The position numbers and the translations under genes were made by a program. The notes below the pieces were generated by a model. It was not told where the DNA came from, did no database searches, and saw nothing but the letters and a program-made list of their open reading frames with translations. Positions 15,671-24,397 of a DNA stretch of 64,000 bases are shown piece by piece; within the stretch, counting starts at the first letter, position 1; each line of letters begins with the position of its first letter. Where the stretch lies: NCBI RefSeq assembly GCF_000468095.1, contig NZ_ASZC01000019.1, positions 92,387 to 156,386 on the forward strand, written 5' to 3'. Origin of the DNA: Pantoea sp. AS-PWVM4 (GTDB lineage Bacteria; Pseudomonadota; Gammaproteobacteria; Enterobacterales; Enterobacteriaceae).

Positions 15671-17091
15671 TTTATCAGACACAAGCCGCGTATCCTGACG
15701 GTTTTCTGTGGGGTGCCTCTACCTCGGCTTATCAGGTGGAAGGCAGTTGGGACAGTGACGGCAAAGGCCCGTCGGTGGTGGATATGCTGACCCATCCCGC
15801 GGGCAAAGCGGATTTCACCGTCGCCAGCGACCATTATCAACGTATGGAAAGCGATGTGGCGTTGTTTGCCCAGCTTGGCCTGAAAGCCTACCGCTTCTCC
15901 ATTGCCTGGTCGCGGGTGATCCCCGACGGCGATGGTAACGTTAATCAGGCGGGCCTGAATTTTTATCGTCGCCTGGTGGATACCCTGTGCGCGCACGGCA
16001 TTGAACCGATCGTCACGCTGTACCATTTCGACCTGCCCTGGGCGCTCGAGCAGAAAGGCGGCTGGCTGAATCGTCACACCATCGACGCCTTTGTGCGCTA
16101 TGCCGATGTGCTGTTCCTTGCGTTAGGCAACAAGGTACGTTTCTGGCTGACGATTAATGAGCAGAACACCATGATTCTGCATCCCGGTGCCATTGGCACA
16201 CCGCCGGGGCGCGAGTTACCGGATAAAAAATCACTCTATCAGCAAAGCCATCATATGTTGGTGGCGCAGGCACAGGTGATGCAGCGCTGTCATCAACGAC
16301 TGCCCGAGGCGAAAATCGGTCCGGCGATCAACACCACCTCAATGTACGCCGCCACCTGTCGCCCGGAGGACGCCATCGCCGCGCACAACTGGGAGACGCT
16401 GCGTTGCTGGAGCTTTCTCGATGTCGCGGTACATGGCCGCTATAACGCCCTGGCCCTGCGTTATTTGCAGGACCGTGACCTTGCACCACAGATGTTGCCG
16501 CAGGATGCGGCGCAACTGGCGGCGGCACGCCCGGATTTTGTCGCCATCAATTACTACTCCACCGCCACCATCGCCGCCAGCCGCGGTGATGCCTCCGATG
16601 TTGCGCCGCGCGCCGGCGATCAGCAGATTATGTTAGGAGAACCCGGCGTGTACCGGCCAGAGGAGAATCCTTATACCGCCAAAACCCCGTATGGCTGGGT
16701 GATTGATCCGGTTGGATTACGTTTAACGCTGCGCAAGGTCTGCGAACGCTATGGCCTGCCGGTGATGATCACCGAAAACGGCATCGGTGCGCCTGACACC
16801 CTGGCTGCCGACGGCACAGTCGATGATGGTTACCGCATCGATTTTCTGCGTCAGCATATTGAGCAAATTCAACTGGCGCTGGCCGACGGCGTTGAGGTCA
16901 TCGGTTATTTCCCGTGGTCAGCGATTGATGTGGTTAGCACCCATCAGGGCTATGCGAAACGCTATGGTTTCATTTATGTTAATCGCCACGAGCAGACGCT
17001 GAACGATCTACGGCGCATACCCAAACGCAGTTTTTACTGGTACCAGCAGGTGATCGCCAGTAACGGACACCAATTACAGGACACCCGTTAG
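15667..17091 (+). CDS. GH1 6-phospho-beta-glucosidase (second copy)
   Basis: 474-residue GH1 enzyme working on the product of the adjacent BglF permease. The acid/base Glu is in TINEQNT near residue 168; the common GH1 form is NEP, but NE followed by other residues is usual in the AscB/BglA branch. The nucleophile Glu is in VMITENGIG near residue 370. The family C-terminus (FPWSAIDVVSTHQGYAKRYG) is complete. The ATG overlaps the permease stop as ATGA, so expression is coupled. It differs clearly from the GH1 enzyme at 7.7-9.1 kb, so the strain has two parallel beta-glucoside routes. Confidence 0.92.
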   Translation: MIYQTQAAYPDGFLWGASTSAYQVEGSWDSDGKGPSVVDMLTHPAGKADFTVASDHYQRMESDVALFAQLGLKAYRFSIAWSRVIPDGDGNVNQAGLNFYRRLVDTLCAHGIEPIVTLYHFDLPWALEQKGGWLNRHTIDAFVRYADVLFLALGNKVRFWLTINEQNTMILHPGAIGTPPGRELPDKKSLYQQSHHMLVAQAQVMQRCHQRLPEAKIGPAINTTSMYAATCRPEDAIAAHNWETLRCWSFLDVAVHGRYNALALRYLQDRDLAPQMLPQDAAQLAAARPDFVAINYYSTATIAASRGDASDVAPRAGDQQIMLGEPGVYRPEENPYTAKTPYGWVIDPVGLRLTLRKVCERYGLPVMITENGIGAPDTLAADGTVDDGYRIDFLRQHIEQIQLALADGVEVIGYFPWSAIDVVSTHQGYAKRYGFIYVNRHEQTLNDLRRIPKRSFYWYQQVIASNGHQLQDTR

Positions 17092-17094
17092 CAG

Positions 17095-17937
17095 ATGAAG
17101 GTCATTAAAGTCCTGAACAACAGCCTGGTGCTGATCGAGGATGGCGAAGGTAAAGAAGCCATCGTGATGGGTAAAGGCATTGGTTTTAACAGCCATGTTG
17201 GTGACCTGATCCCGCGCGAGAAGGTCGAAAAGTTGTTTATGGTGCAGGAAAATCTGCCCGGCGCGGAGTATCTGAACGCCTTCGCCGCCATGCCGGAAGA
17301 GATTTTCCAGATGACCGCGCTGGTGATGCAGATGGCGCAGCAGGAACTGAGCCATCCGCTGCGTCCGCAAATCTTTTTTACCCTGACCGACCACCTGATG
17401 TTCGCTGTGGAGCGCAGTCGCAAAGGGATCATGCTGCAAAACCGCGTGTTGTTTGAAGTACAGCGTTTCTGGCCAGCCGAATTTAACCTCGCACAGCAGG
17501 TGGTCGCGCGACTCAACAGTCAGTTCCAGCTTGAATTGCCCCCCGAAGAGGCGGGCAACATCGCTTTTCATCTGGTAAATGGTCAGTCGGAGCACAGCGA
17601 CACCAGCCAGACATTGCTGGCGATGCGCATGCTGAAAGATATCTTCAATATCATTCAGTACCACGCCTGGATCACTATCGACACCTCTTCGCTGAATTAC
17701 TCACGCTTTTTGATCCATATGCAGTTCTTTATCCAGCGGATGTTCGCCGGGCAGCTCAACCACAGCCAGGGCAATGCGTTGCTGCCACAAATCATCCGCC
17801 AGCACCCGCGTATGCACCGCTGTGCGCTGGTGATTAATGATTATGTGAAGAAAATGCTGGAGGTTGAGATGACCGATGATGAGCTGCTGTGGCTGATCGT
17901 CCATCTGGTGCGGATTGCAGAGGCACCGACGGATTAA
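17095..17937 (+). CDS. licT: BglG/LicT-family transcription antiterminator
   Basis: 280 residues. The RNA-binding CAT domain (1-56, MKVIKVLNNSLVLI...GKGIGFNSHVGD) is followed by two PTS regulation domains. PRD1 (about 65-170) carries the His in TDHLMFAV and AFHLVNGQ. PRD2 (about 172-280) carries the His in RFLIHMQFF and LLWLIVHLV. It binds the RAT site at 13690 and prevents the terminator at 13713; the PTS controls it by phosphorylating the PRDs. It is the last gene of the bglF-GH1-licT operon, three bases after the GH1 stop, giving positive feedback. Confidence 0.93.
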   Translation: MKVIKVLNNSLVLIEDGEGKEAIVMGKGIGFNSHVGDLIPREKVEKLFMVQENLPGAEYLNAFAAMPEEIFQMTALVMQMAQQELSHPLRPQIFFTLTDHLMFAVERSRKGIMLQNRVLFEVQRFWPAEFNLAQQVVARLNSQFQLELPPEEAGNIAFHLVNGQSEHSDTSQTLLAMRMLKDIFNIIQYHAWITIDTSSLNYSRFLIHMQFFIQRMFAGQLNHSQGNALLPQIIRQHPRMHRCALVINDYVKKMLEVEMTDDELLWLIVHLVRIAEAPTD

Positions 17938-18041
17938 TTGAGGAAGGCTGGAGCATTACACAGAAAAGTATTTTGATTCCCCTATGATTCATTAACCGAT
18001 TTAATGGCTTATATAAAACCCATAAATTCGTTAAGAATTGT

Positions 18042-18070
18042 TGAGCACCTCCTGGCCAGGCAGGTGCTCA
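18042..18070. terminator. Hairpin between convergent genes
   Basis: TGAGCACCT (18042-18050) pairs with AGGTGCTCA (18062-18070), and the CCTGGCCAGG loop is itself self-complementary. It lies between the licT stop and the GMC dehydrogenase stop. No U run follows on either strand, so termination is only inferred from position. Confidence 0.4.
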
Positions 18071-18083
18071 GTCTTAAGCTATA

Positions 18084-19727
18084 TCAACTCACCTGCATTG
18101 ACTTCAGCATATGGTCCGCCAGGCGTAAGCTCAGAGCCGCGCCGGTCAGTGTCGGGTTCATGCAGGATGCCGAAGGCATCACGCTGGTGCCCGCAATCCA
18201 CATATTGGGGTGATCGTGGGTACGGCAGTTACTGTCCACCACCGAATTCTTCGGATCATCGCCCATAATGGTGGTGCCCATGATGTGCTGCCTGTCCTGA
18301 TACTTGGTATCAATCGACAAAATTTCCGCGTTGAGCAGCTCGGCAAACTTGTGGAAATCCTTAATACCTTCATCCTTACCGGCATGCCAGTAATCGGTCA
18401 CGCTGTAATAAATTTCCGGCAGCGGAATCCCAATCGCATCCTTTTTAGTTTTGCTCGGCGTCACGCGGTTTTCCGGCAGCGGCAGGGTCTCAAAATCGAT
18501 GGCGAAGTTAAGTGAACGTGCCGACTGACGTCGAATCTCCGCGTCAAGTTTTGAACCCAGCACCCCTTTTGCGATCAGCGACGCGGCATAATCGGCGGTC
18601 GGCACCGTATTACGCACCTTGATCTTGTAGCTGGGGAAATCCTTGCGGAACGCGCCATCACGATTGTTCAGATAGACCAGCAGTTCGGTGGGGCCCTGAC
18701 CCGGCCACACATCTTCCGACATCATCACATTCATGCTGATGCCGGTGTGTCCCATCAAATTACGTCCGACCTGATCGGAAGAGTTAGCGATACCGTTGGG
18801 ATACTTCTCTGAAGTCGACATCAGCAGCAGTTTCGGCGATTCAATACCGTAAGCCGCCAGCACAAAGTAGTTCGCCGTCAGATGATGTTCGGAGCCATCC
18901 GGCTTCTTATACCAGACGCCGGTGATCTTACCGTCATCCGCCGCTTCGATGCGGTACACCACCGCGTTATCGAGCAGCTTTGCGCCGAGACGCTCGGCTT
19001 CATCGATATGCATCGAGCCATCGTATTTGGCGGCAATCGGACAGACCGGGTTGCAGTTGTTATTTCCGGCGCACATCGGGCGTTTGCCCCACGGCTTGGT
19101 CGCACGACCGTTCGGCTCCAGCACCGGGTTGTAGCCCCCTTTACCGAGCAGGTCGCTGAGGCGATCAAACAGGTAGCTGGTTGGCAAACCCGGCATCGGA
19201 AACGGTGTAGAACGCGGCGGCCAGGCTTTTCCGCCTTGTCCGCTCTCATCCTGACCATCCACACCGGAAACGCCCAGTTCATGTTCCGCTTTGCCATACC
19301 ACGGCTCCAGCTCATCGTAGCCAAACGGCCAGTCACGTCCCCGGCCATACAGGCTGTTGAGCTTAAAATCATTCGGGATCATGCGCCAAAGCGCAGAACC
19401 GAAGTGCCAGGTAGTGCCGCCGACCACGCGCAGGTATTTCGTCGGATACTTCACCGGCCCAACCTGTTGCAAATAATCGCCGTAGGTCGAGGGAATATGT
19501 GGTGGGTTCGGATAGGGTGAACCCACGCCCTGTAATTTAATGTTGGTCAGTGACATTTTGAACGGTGAGTTACGGAAGCGCTCGACGATCTCCTGACGTG
19601 ACACCCGCGGTCCTGCCTCAAGGATGATCACCGATTTACCGGCCTTCGCCATTTGGGTCGCGATCAGGCCACCCATCACTCCTGACCCGATGATGATCAC
19701 ATCAGCATCGACTTTTTGTGCACTCAT
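18084..19727 (-). CDS. GMC-family FAD dehydrogenase, large subunit of a gluconate/2-ketogluconate-type complex
   Basis: 547-residue flavoprotein of the membrane gluconate 2-dehydrogenase / 2-keto-gluconate dehydrogenase group. It has the FAD-binding loop GSGVMGG (14-20), EAGPR at the end of the second strand, and the catalytic region IMGTTIMGDDP ... MNPTLTGAA at the C-terminus. Substrate may be gluconate, 2-ketogluconate, sorbitol or another polyol; the sequence alone does not settle this. It has no signal of its own and is expected to ride with the Tat-exported small subunit. The start at 19727 has AGGAG upstream and overlaps the small-subunit stop (ATGA). Confidence 0.88.
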   Translation of the reverse strand: MSAQKVDADVIIIGSGVMGGLIATQMAKAGKSVIILEAGPRVSRQEIVERFRNSPFKMSLTNIKLQGVGSPYPNPPHIPSTYGDYLQQVGPVKYPTKYLRVVGGTTWHFGSALWRMIPNDFKLNSLYGRGRDWPFGYDELEPWYGKAEHELGVSGVDGQDESGQGGKAWPPRSTPFPMPGLPTSYLFDRLSDLLGKGGYNPVLEPNGRATKPWGKRPMCAGNNNCNPVCPIAAKYDGSMHIDEAERLGAKLLDNAVVYRIEAADDGKITGVWYKKPDGSEHHLTANYFVLAAYGIESPKLLLMSTSEKYPNGIANSSDQVGRNLMGHTGISMNVMMSEDVWPGQGPTELLVYLNNRDGAFRKDFPSYKIKVRNTVPTADYAASLIAKGVLGSKLDAEIRRQSARSLNFAIDFETLPLPENRVTPSKTKKDAIGIPLPEIYYSVTDYWHAGKDEGIKDFHKFAELLNAEILSIDTKYQDRQHIMGTTIMGDDPKNSVVDSNCRTHDHPNMWIAGTSVMPSASCMNPTLTGAALSLRLADHMLKSMQVS

Positions 19728-20254
19728 GCGTGTTCTCCTGTTGTTGCCACCTGACCTTTTTGTGTCACTGCCCAATAGAACGGCCCGCCGCCATAGGTCG
19801 GCACCACGAGGATATCTTTGGTGGGCAGGTACATCATGGCATCGGCATAGGCGATCAACTCCAGATCGCTGCCGCTACCCACTACGCCGGTGTACCAGGC
19901 AGAAATGAGGGTTTTGGCGGTTTGCCAGTCGCTGTTGTCAGCGGTGAAGGCAGCAAGAAAATCATCAACATGAGAAAAATTACGCTGCTGCAACAATGTC
20001 TTCAGGCTACTGAGCTTCTGACTGAACTGCGCATCATGACGCGTCAGCGCGTCGTAATAGCGTTGCCCCAGCAACGGACCGCACGGACGGCTGACGAGAA
20101 ATTGCGACACCTGAAGAAACCCCGAATCAGCCAACTGATCTGCCGCCAGCGCTCGCGCCGGAAACAGTGAATTGCACATCGCGCCGAGAGACAGGATGCC
20201 CATCCCTTGCAGCAGTCGGCGACGGGAGATGGCGGAAGAGTTGTTATGCGCCAT
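19724..20254 (-). CDS. Gluconate 2-dehydrogenase subunit 3 family (small subunit, Tat signal)
   Basis: 176-residue partner of the GMC subunit. The N-terminus has a twin-arginine signal (SRRRLLQGMGILSLGA) ending near AlaLeuAla at residue 38, so it is exported folded and probably carries the flavoprotein across. The body matches the gluconate 2-dehydrogenase subunit 3 family in length and in its single helical domain (QRYYDALTRHDAQF). It overlaps the cytochrome gene upstream by 11 bases and the large-subunit gene downstream by four, a tightly coupled three-gene set. Confidence 0.88.
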   Translation of the reverse strand: MAHNNSSAISRRRLLQGMGILSLGAMCNSLFPARALAADQLADSGFLQVSQFLVSRPCGPLLGQRYYDALTRHDAQFSQKLSSLKTLLQQRNFSHVDDFLAAFTADNSDWQTAKTLISAWYTGVVGSGSDLELIAYADAMMYLPTKDILVVPTYGGGPFYWAVTQKGQVATTGEHA

Positions 20255-21653
20255 GTTTTTTCCCCCTGCGCGAAAGTGAAACTAACAGCACCAGCAGAAT
20301 AATCACCACGATGGCTGCACCGCCCCAGACTGCGGGCTGGGCCAGACGCGCAATCAATGGTCGTTCACCACCTTCACGCACGGTTTTCACCTGCTCGGCC
20401 GTCACGTTCAGCTCGGCGTTGCCAAAGTTTTTCAACACGTAGTTGCTGACATCCGCGATTTGCTGATCGGTCAGACGATCGGTAAACAGCGCATCCGGGC
20501 CGAAACCTGGCATATCAATATCTTTGCCGTCGACCTGACGATGAACCCCATAAACGATAGTGGCGATCAAATTGTCAGCCTGAGCGGCACCGGTGGTGGT
20601 GTTATGGAACAGCGAGGGATAGATAGTGTTGCCGGAACCATCCGCCTGATGGCAATTGGCGCAGGTGCTGCTGTAGACTTTCCAGCCCGCATCCGGATCT
20701 TTCACGGCGCGTTGCAGTGCTTCACTGGTTGCCGGTTGGCCGATATTATCGCGCGCCTGGCTGACCGGCTGACTCACCGCCGGAACCTGACGCAGATAAG
20801 CCACCATCGCCTGGATATCATCATCAGACAGATATTGCAGGCTGTGTTCAACCGCTTCGGCCATCGGGCCTGCGGCCTGAGCTTTGCCCGCCACATGACC
20901 GGTTTTCAGGTACTGCGCGATCTCTGCATCGCTCCAGTTACCAATACCGGCTTGTTTATCCGGCGTGATATTCGGCGCATACCAGCTACCGAGACTGCCG
21001 CCGCTTAAGGCCTGATCGTTATTTTGTCCCATCAACGCATTACGTGGCGTATGGCAGGTATCGCAGTGCGCCAGCGCATTCACCAGGTAATCACCGCGAT
21101 TAATTTCAGCGGATTTATCGGCAGCAGGCGTAAAAGGTTTGGCATGCGCGAATAACATATTCCAGAAGAACATACTTGAACGGATATTAAACGGGAATGG
21201 CAAATTTGTTGGTGCCGGTACATTATCGTCAGCTTTCACGCCGTGCATAAAATACGCGTACAAGGCATGAATATCGCTATCGGTAATTTTCGCATACGAG
21301 GTGTAGGGCATCGCCGGATAAAGATGCTGTCCCTGTTTATTAATCCCCTCTCTGACGGCTCTGGCAAAATCCTGTTCGGTATAATCGCCAATTCCCGCTG
21401 TTTTCGATGGGGTGATATTGCTGGAAACGATATTTCCGAGTGGCGAAGAGATAATATATCCCCCCGACATTGCTGCACCGTGATCAGGTGCGGTATGGCA
21501 GGCCCCACAGTCCGCTGCAATAGCCAGATACTTGCCTTTCGCAATAAGCGATGCAGAGTCGGTCGCATTTTCAGCATGGGCTGAAAATGTCGCAGACATC
21601 AGAATGCTCAACGCGAAAGGCAGACAACTCTGTCTCACCTTTCTTGCCTTCAT
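20244..21653 (-). CDS. Tri-heme cytochrome c subunit of the membrane dehydrogenase
   Basis: 469 residues, with a Sec signal (about 1-27, ending AHA) and three CxxCH heme sites: C49-C52-H53, C197-C200-H201 and C331-C334-H335. A C-terminal membrane anchor (about 440-460, AAIVVIILLVLLVSL) follows. It transfers electrons from the FAD subunit to ubiquinone, as in acetic-acid-bacterial and Pantoea gluconate dehydrogenases. I chose ATG at 21653 (GGAAGC upstream, signal peptide directly after) over a longer in-frame start. It is first of the three dehydrogenase genes and 118 bases after the cupin gene. Confidence 0.92.
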   Translation of the reverse strand: MKARKVRQSCLPFALSILMSATFSAHAENATDSASLIAKGKYLAIAADCGACHTAPDHGAAMSGGYIISSPLGNIVSSNITPSKTAGIGDYTEQDFARAVREGINKQGQHLYPAMPYTSYAKITDSDIHALYAYFMHGVKADDNVPAPTNLPFPFNIRSSMFFWNMLFAHAKPFTPAADKSAEINRGDYLVNALAHCDTCHTPRNALMGQNNDQALSGGSLGSWYAPNITPDKQAGIGNWSDAEIAQYLKTGHVAGKAQAAGPMAEAVEHSLQYLSDDDIQAMVAYLRQVPAVSQPVSQARDNIGQPATSEALQRAVKDPDAGWKVYSSTCANCHQADGSGNTIYPSLFHNTTTGAAQADNLIATIVYGVHRQVDGKDIDMPGFGPDALFTDRLTDQQIADVSNYVLKNFGNAELNVTAEQVKTVREGGERPLIARLAQPAVWGGAAIVVIILLVLLVSLSRRGKKHGA

Positions 21654-21771
21654 GGTAATTGCTTCCGGTAAATAATTATTAGTGTTATTAAAATAAGAAA
21701 TGCACATCTGTAGCAATGCCACAGATGCGCAAGGTTAACAGATTGTAAATCTATACAAAATACAAACGGTG

Positions 21772-22479
21772 CTATAACAGTTCGTAATCATTGAAAACAA
21801 TATTTTCACCACTGGCCGCCGTGATATCAACTTTGCCAGGTTCGGTCAAAAACGCATCGCCGGGATGAACCCACACTTCTTTTACCCGGTTTACATGGGT
21901 AGGGTCGGCTAACAACACCCGCCCTTCTGTGAAGAACACCCGTACTCCCGGCCCATGCTGGGTATATTCGCCGGTGCTTTCACCCGGTTTAAGGGTCACT
22001 TTCCAGCCTTTTACGGTTTTCTTATCCAGCACCTGCTGGAAGGCCTCGTTTGACGGGCGGGTGGCGCCGCCAAAATGTTGCGGCCCCGGAATATTGATTT
22101 CAAACGCCACCTGATGATTAACGTTATTGCCGGTGTTGGTGACTTTATCGGTATCAGATTTCCCCTGATGTTCCCCGAACTTCACATTGCCGGTTTTCAT
22201 TTCGGTGTTGTTGGCTGGTTTGTCCGGATATTCGATTTTCACCGGGCTGCCTTCAATATGAGTATTAACGTAATCCAGATGTTGTTCGTGATACAGCGTG
22301 GAATGTCCGGGCTGGATCAGCACCCGCATCACTGTGACATACTTATTTTCCAGAATAACGTGATGCAGCGGTTCCAGATCCGTTGCCACCACTTTTTCCG
22401 CCGCACTGGCTTGCACACTACCAGCCACAATCGCAGAGGATAATAAGGCGTTCAGCAACGCATGACGAATTTTAGGCAT
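21772..22479 (-). CDS. Exported cupin-fold protein
   Basis: 235 residues with a Sec signal (1-28, ending ASA). The core has HSTLYHEQHLDYV near residue 60 and a second beta segment with GVRVFFTEGRVLLAD and VWVHPGDAFL, a cupin-like double-stranded helix with possible metal-binding His residues. No enzyme activity is recognisable. It starts at 22479 behind AAAGGAG and lies between a lactonase and the cytochrome subunit, all in one direction. A periplasmic role with the dehydrogenase substrate or product (sugar lactone or acid) is a fair inference. Confidence 0.72.
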   Translation of the reverse strand: MPKIRHALLNALLSSAIVAGSVQASAAEKVVATDLEPLHHVILENKYVTVMRVLIQPGHSTLYHEQHLDYVNTHIEGSPVKIEYPDKPANNTEMKTGNVKFGEHQGKSDTDKVTNTGNNVNHQVAFEINIPGPQHFGGATRPSNEAFQQVLDKKTVKGWKVTLKPGESTGEYTQHGPGVRVFFTEGRVLLADPTHVNRVKEVWVHPGDAFLTEPGKVDITAASGENIVFNDYELL

Positions 22480-22560
22480 GACAACTCCTTTATTTAACGC
22501 ATAAATATCATTCAAAGTCAGGCTGAATGAATAATGTAACATGATGGTGGTGATTGATAT

Positions 22561-23709
22561 TTACTCAACAATGGTGACCCAATTTGCACCTTTCCCGGTT
22601 GGCACGCGTTCAATTAATGAAAGCTTGCCGGTATTTTGGTCAATTGCATACAACGCCAGCTGGGTTGATTTTTGTCCTGACTCGATCAAATAACGACCCG
22701 AATTATCAATAGCAAAACCGCGTGGTTGGGTTTCGGTTTTGGTACTGTTAATTAACGTCAGTCGTCCATCAACCGGAGAAACACGAAAAGCCGTGATATT
22801 GCTGCTGGTGCGTTCGGTGGAATAGAGAAAACGACCGTTCGGGGTGATATGAATGTCCGCCTGCCACAAACGCGGCTTGGCTGACTTCGGTAAATCATCA
22901 TCACCGGTCAGTGGACGCGCTTCACCGCGTTGCATATTGCGAGCAATGGCCGGATCGAGCGAGGGCGTCGCTTCATGTTCGGTCATGGTACCGTCCTGAT
23001 TTAGCGTCAGACGCGAGATATTGCCAGCCATCTCAGTCAGCAAATACATGTTTTGCGCGCCTTGCTCATCGCGTTGCGGCGCGAAGACAAAATGGCGAGG
23101 ACCGGTAGCCGCTTCACGCTGAATATTCACAAACGACGGGGTATTGGGCGTCACCTTGCCGCTGTGGCTGTCGAAGCGGTATTGCAACAATTGATCAGCA
23201 CCGAGTAACGGAACAAACAGGAACTGGTTGCTGGGATCGGTTTGAATCGAATGCGCCCGCTTACCGGTATGCACCACCTGTACCGGTGCGCTTTCCACTT
23301 TGCCGTCGCTGGCGATGCGATTGACGCTGAACAGATCACCACCATAGGAAGAGGAGAGCAGAAAACGGCCGCTCTTATCCAGCGCCAGATACGCCATCGC
23401 TTCCGGCAATGGTGTATCCGCAAAGTGACTCAGGGTGCCATCCGCCTGAATATGCCAGGCCGAGACGTGATAAGGCTGGCTGCGTACCGACACGTAAAGC
23501 GTTTTTTTATCGCTGGAAACGGCCATTGGCATGCTTTTCAAACCGGTGGGATATTCCCCAAGCGGCTTAAGTTGACGCTGTGCTTTATCCAGCGTATAGG
23601 CGGTCACCGTTCCGCTGTCGCCATTCGAAACATACACATACGCCTTTTCCTGTGCCATCACAGTGGAAGCAAATAACATCATTCCTGCGGCCATGATTCT
23701 CTTTTTCAT
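22561..23709 (-). CDS. Exported lactonase-family seven-bladed beta-propeller
   Basis: 382 residues with a Sec signal (1-19, ending VMA). The repeated blade motif YVYVSNGDSGTVTAY / TLYVSVRS / FLLSSSYGG / FLFVPLLGAD / FLYSTERTSSNITAF is that of the YbhE/Pgl lactonase family. E. coli YbhE is a cytosolic 6-phosphogluconolactonase; this copy is exported, so a free sugar lactone made by the periplasmic dehydrogenase is a better candidate substrate. The upstream ribosome site is weak. It follows the class II aldolase-like gene by 37 bases. Confidence 0.82.
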   Translation of the reverse strand: MKKRIMAAGMMLFASTVMAQEKAYVYVSNGDSGTVTAYTLDKAQRQLKPLGEYPTGLKSMPMAVSSDKKTLYVSVRSQPYHVSAWHIQADGTLSHFADTPLPEAMAYLALDKSGRFLLSSSYGGDLFSVNRIASDGKVESAPVQVVHTGKRAHSIQTDPSNQFLFVPLLGADQLLQYRFDSHSGKVTPNTPSFVNIQREAATGPRHFVFAPQRDEQGAQNMYLLTEMAGNISRLTLNQDGTMTEHEATPSLDPAIARNMQRGEARPLTGDDDLPKSAKPRLWQADIHITPNGRFLYSTERTSSNITAFRVSPVDGRLTLINSTKTETQPRGFAIDNSGRYLIESGQKSTQLALYAIDQNTGKLSLIERVPTGKGANWVTIVE

Positions 23710-23746
23710 TTTTTATCGTCACTTATTGTAGGGTTCAGAGATTGAG

Positions 23747-24385
23747 TTACCAACGGGTGTTGAAATGCTCGCACAGTTCCAGCACCGCCTGTTCCGGTAA
23801 GGCCGTTGGCTTCGTTGTGCAGTTCAGCCATAAACGCGCGGTTTCCTCCAACTCCTCCAATGCGAAGCTGGCCGTTGAGACCGATGTGCCCCATATCACC
23901 GGCCCCAGACGTTCCAGCATCACACCGCGCACCTCGTTAGCCAAACCGGCAACCTGCTCAGCCACCTCGGCGTGGCCTGGACGGCGATAGTCGATCAGCG
24001 GAATGCGGCCAACTTTCATCACCTGGTACGGCGTCAACGGCGGCAGAATGCTGTCGCGCTGCCAGACCCCCGCCAGCGTCAGTTGCACCAGATGGGTGGA
24101 ATGGGTGTGCACCACGCCGTGGGCATCGGGATTGCGGTCATAAATCTGGCGATGCAGCAGCAACGTTTTCGAGGGCTTATCACCGGAAACCCACTCGCCG
24201 TCGCGGTTAACTTTGGCGATACGCGCCGGCTCCAGATGGCCTAAACAGGCATCCGTCGGCGTGATCAACCAGCCATCTTCCAGGCGAGCGCTGATATTGC
24301 CTGCGGTGCCGGTGGTGTAGCCGCGGGTAAACAGATCTTCCCCTACCCGGCATATCTCTTCGCGTAACGACTGTTCATTTTGCAT
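23747..24385 (-). CDS. Class II aldolase/adducin-family protein, OtnC/YgbL-like but with altered active site
   Basis: 212 residues, the length of YgbL/OtnC (3-oxo-tetronate 4-phosphate decarboxylase). Kept: GTAGNISAR phosphate loop, TPTDACLG, SGDKPSK, and the metal-binding pair H93-T-H95. Changed: the catalytic Glu that follows SK in YgbL is Thr74, and the third metal His of the NHG motif is replaced (LERLGPVIWG). These two changes should weaken or change zinc binding and acid-base chemistry. It starts behind AGGAG, 12 bases after the MFS stop. An intact OtnK kinase lies at 29.8 kb in the same regulon, so a role near the OtnK step is likely but decarboxylase activity is doubtful. Confidence 0.8.
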   Translation of the reverse strand: MQNEQSLREEICRVGEDLFTRGYTTGTAGNISARLEDGWLITPTDACLGHLEPARIAKVNRDGEWVSGDKPSKTLLLHRQIYDRNPDAHGVVHTHSTHLVQLTLAGVWQRDSILPPLTPYQVMKVGRIPLIDYRRPGHAEVAEQVAGLANEVRGVMLERLGPVIWGTSVSTASFALEELEETARLWLNCTTKPTALPEQAVLELCEHFNTRW

Positions 24386-24397
24386 AGTTTTTTCTCC

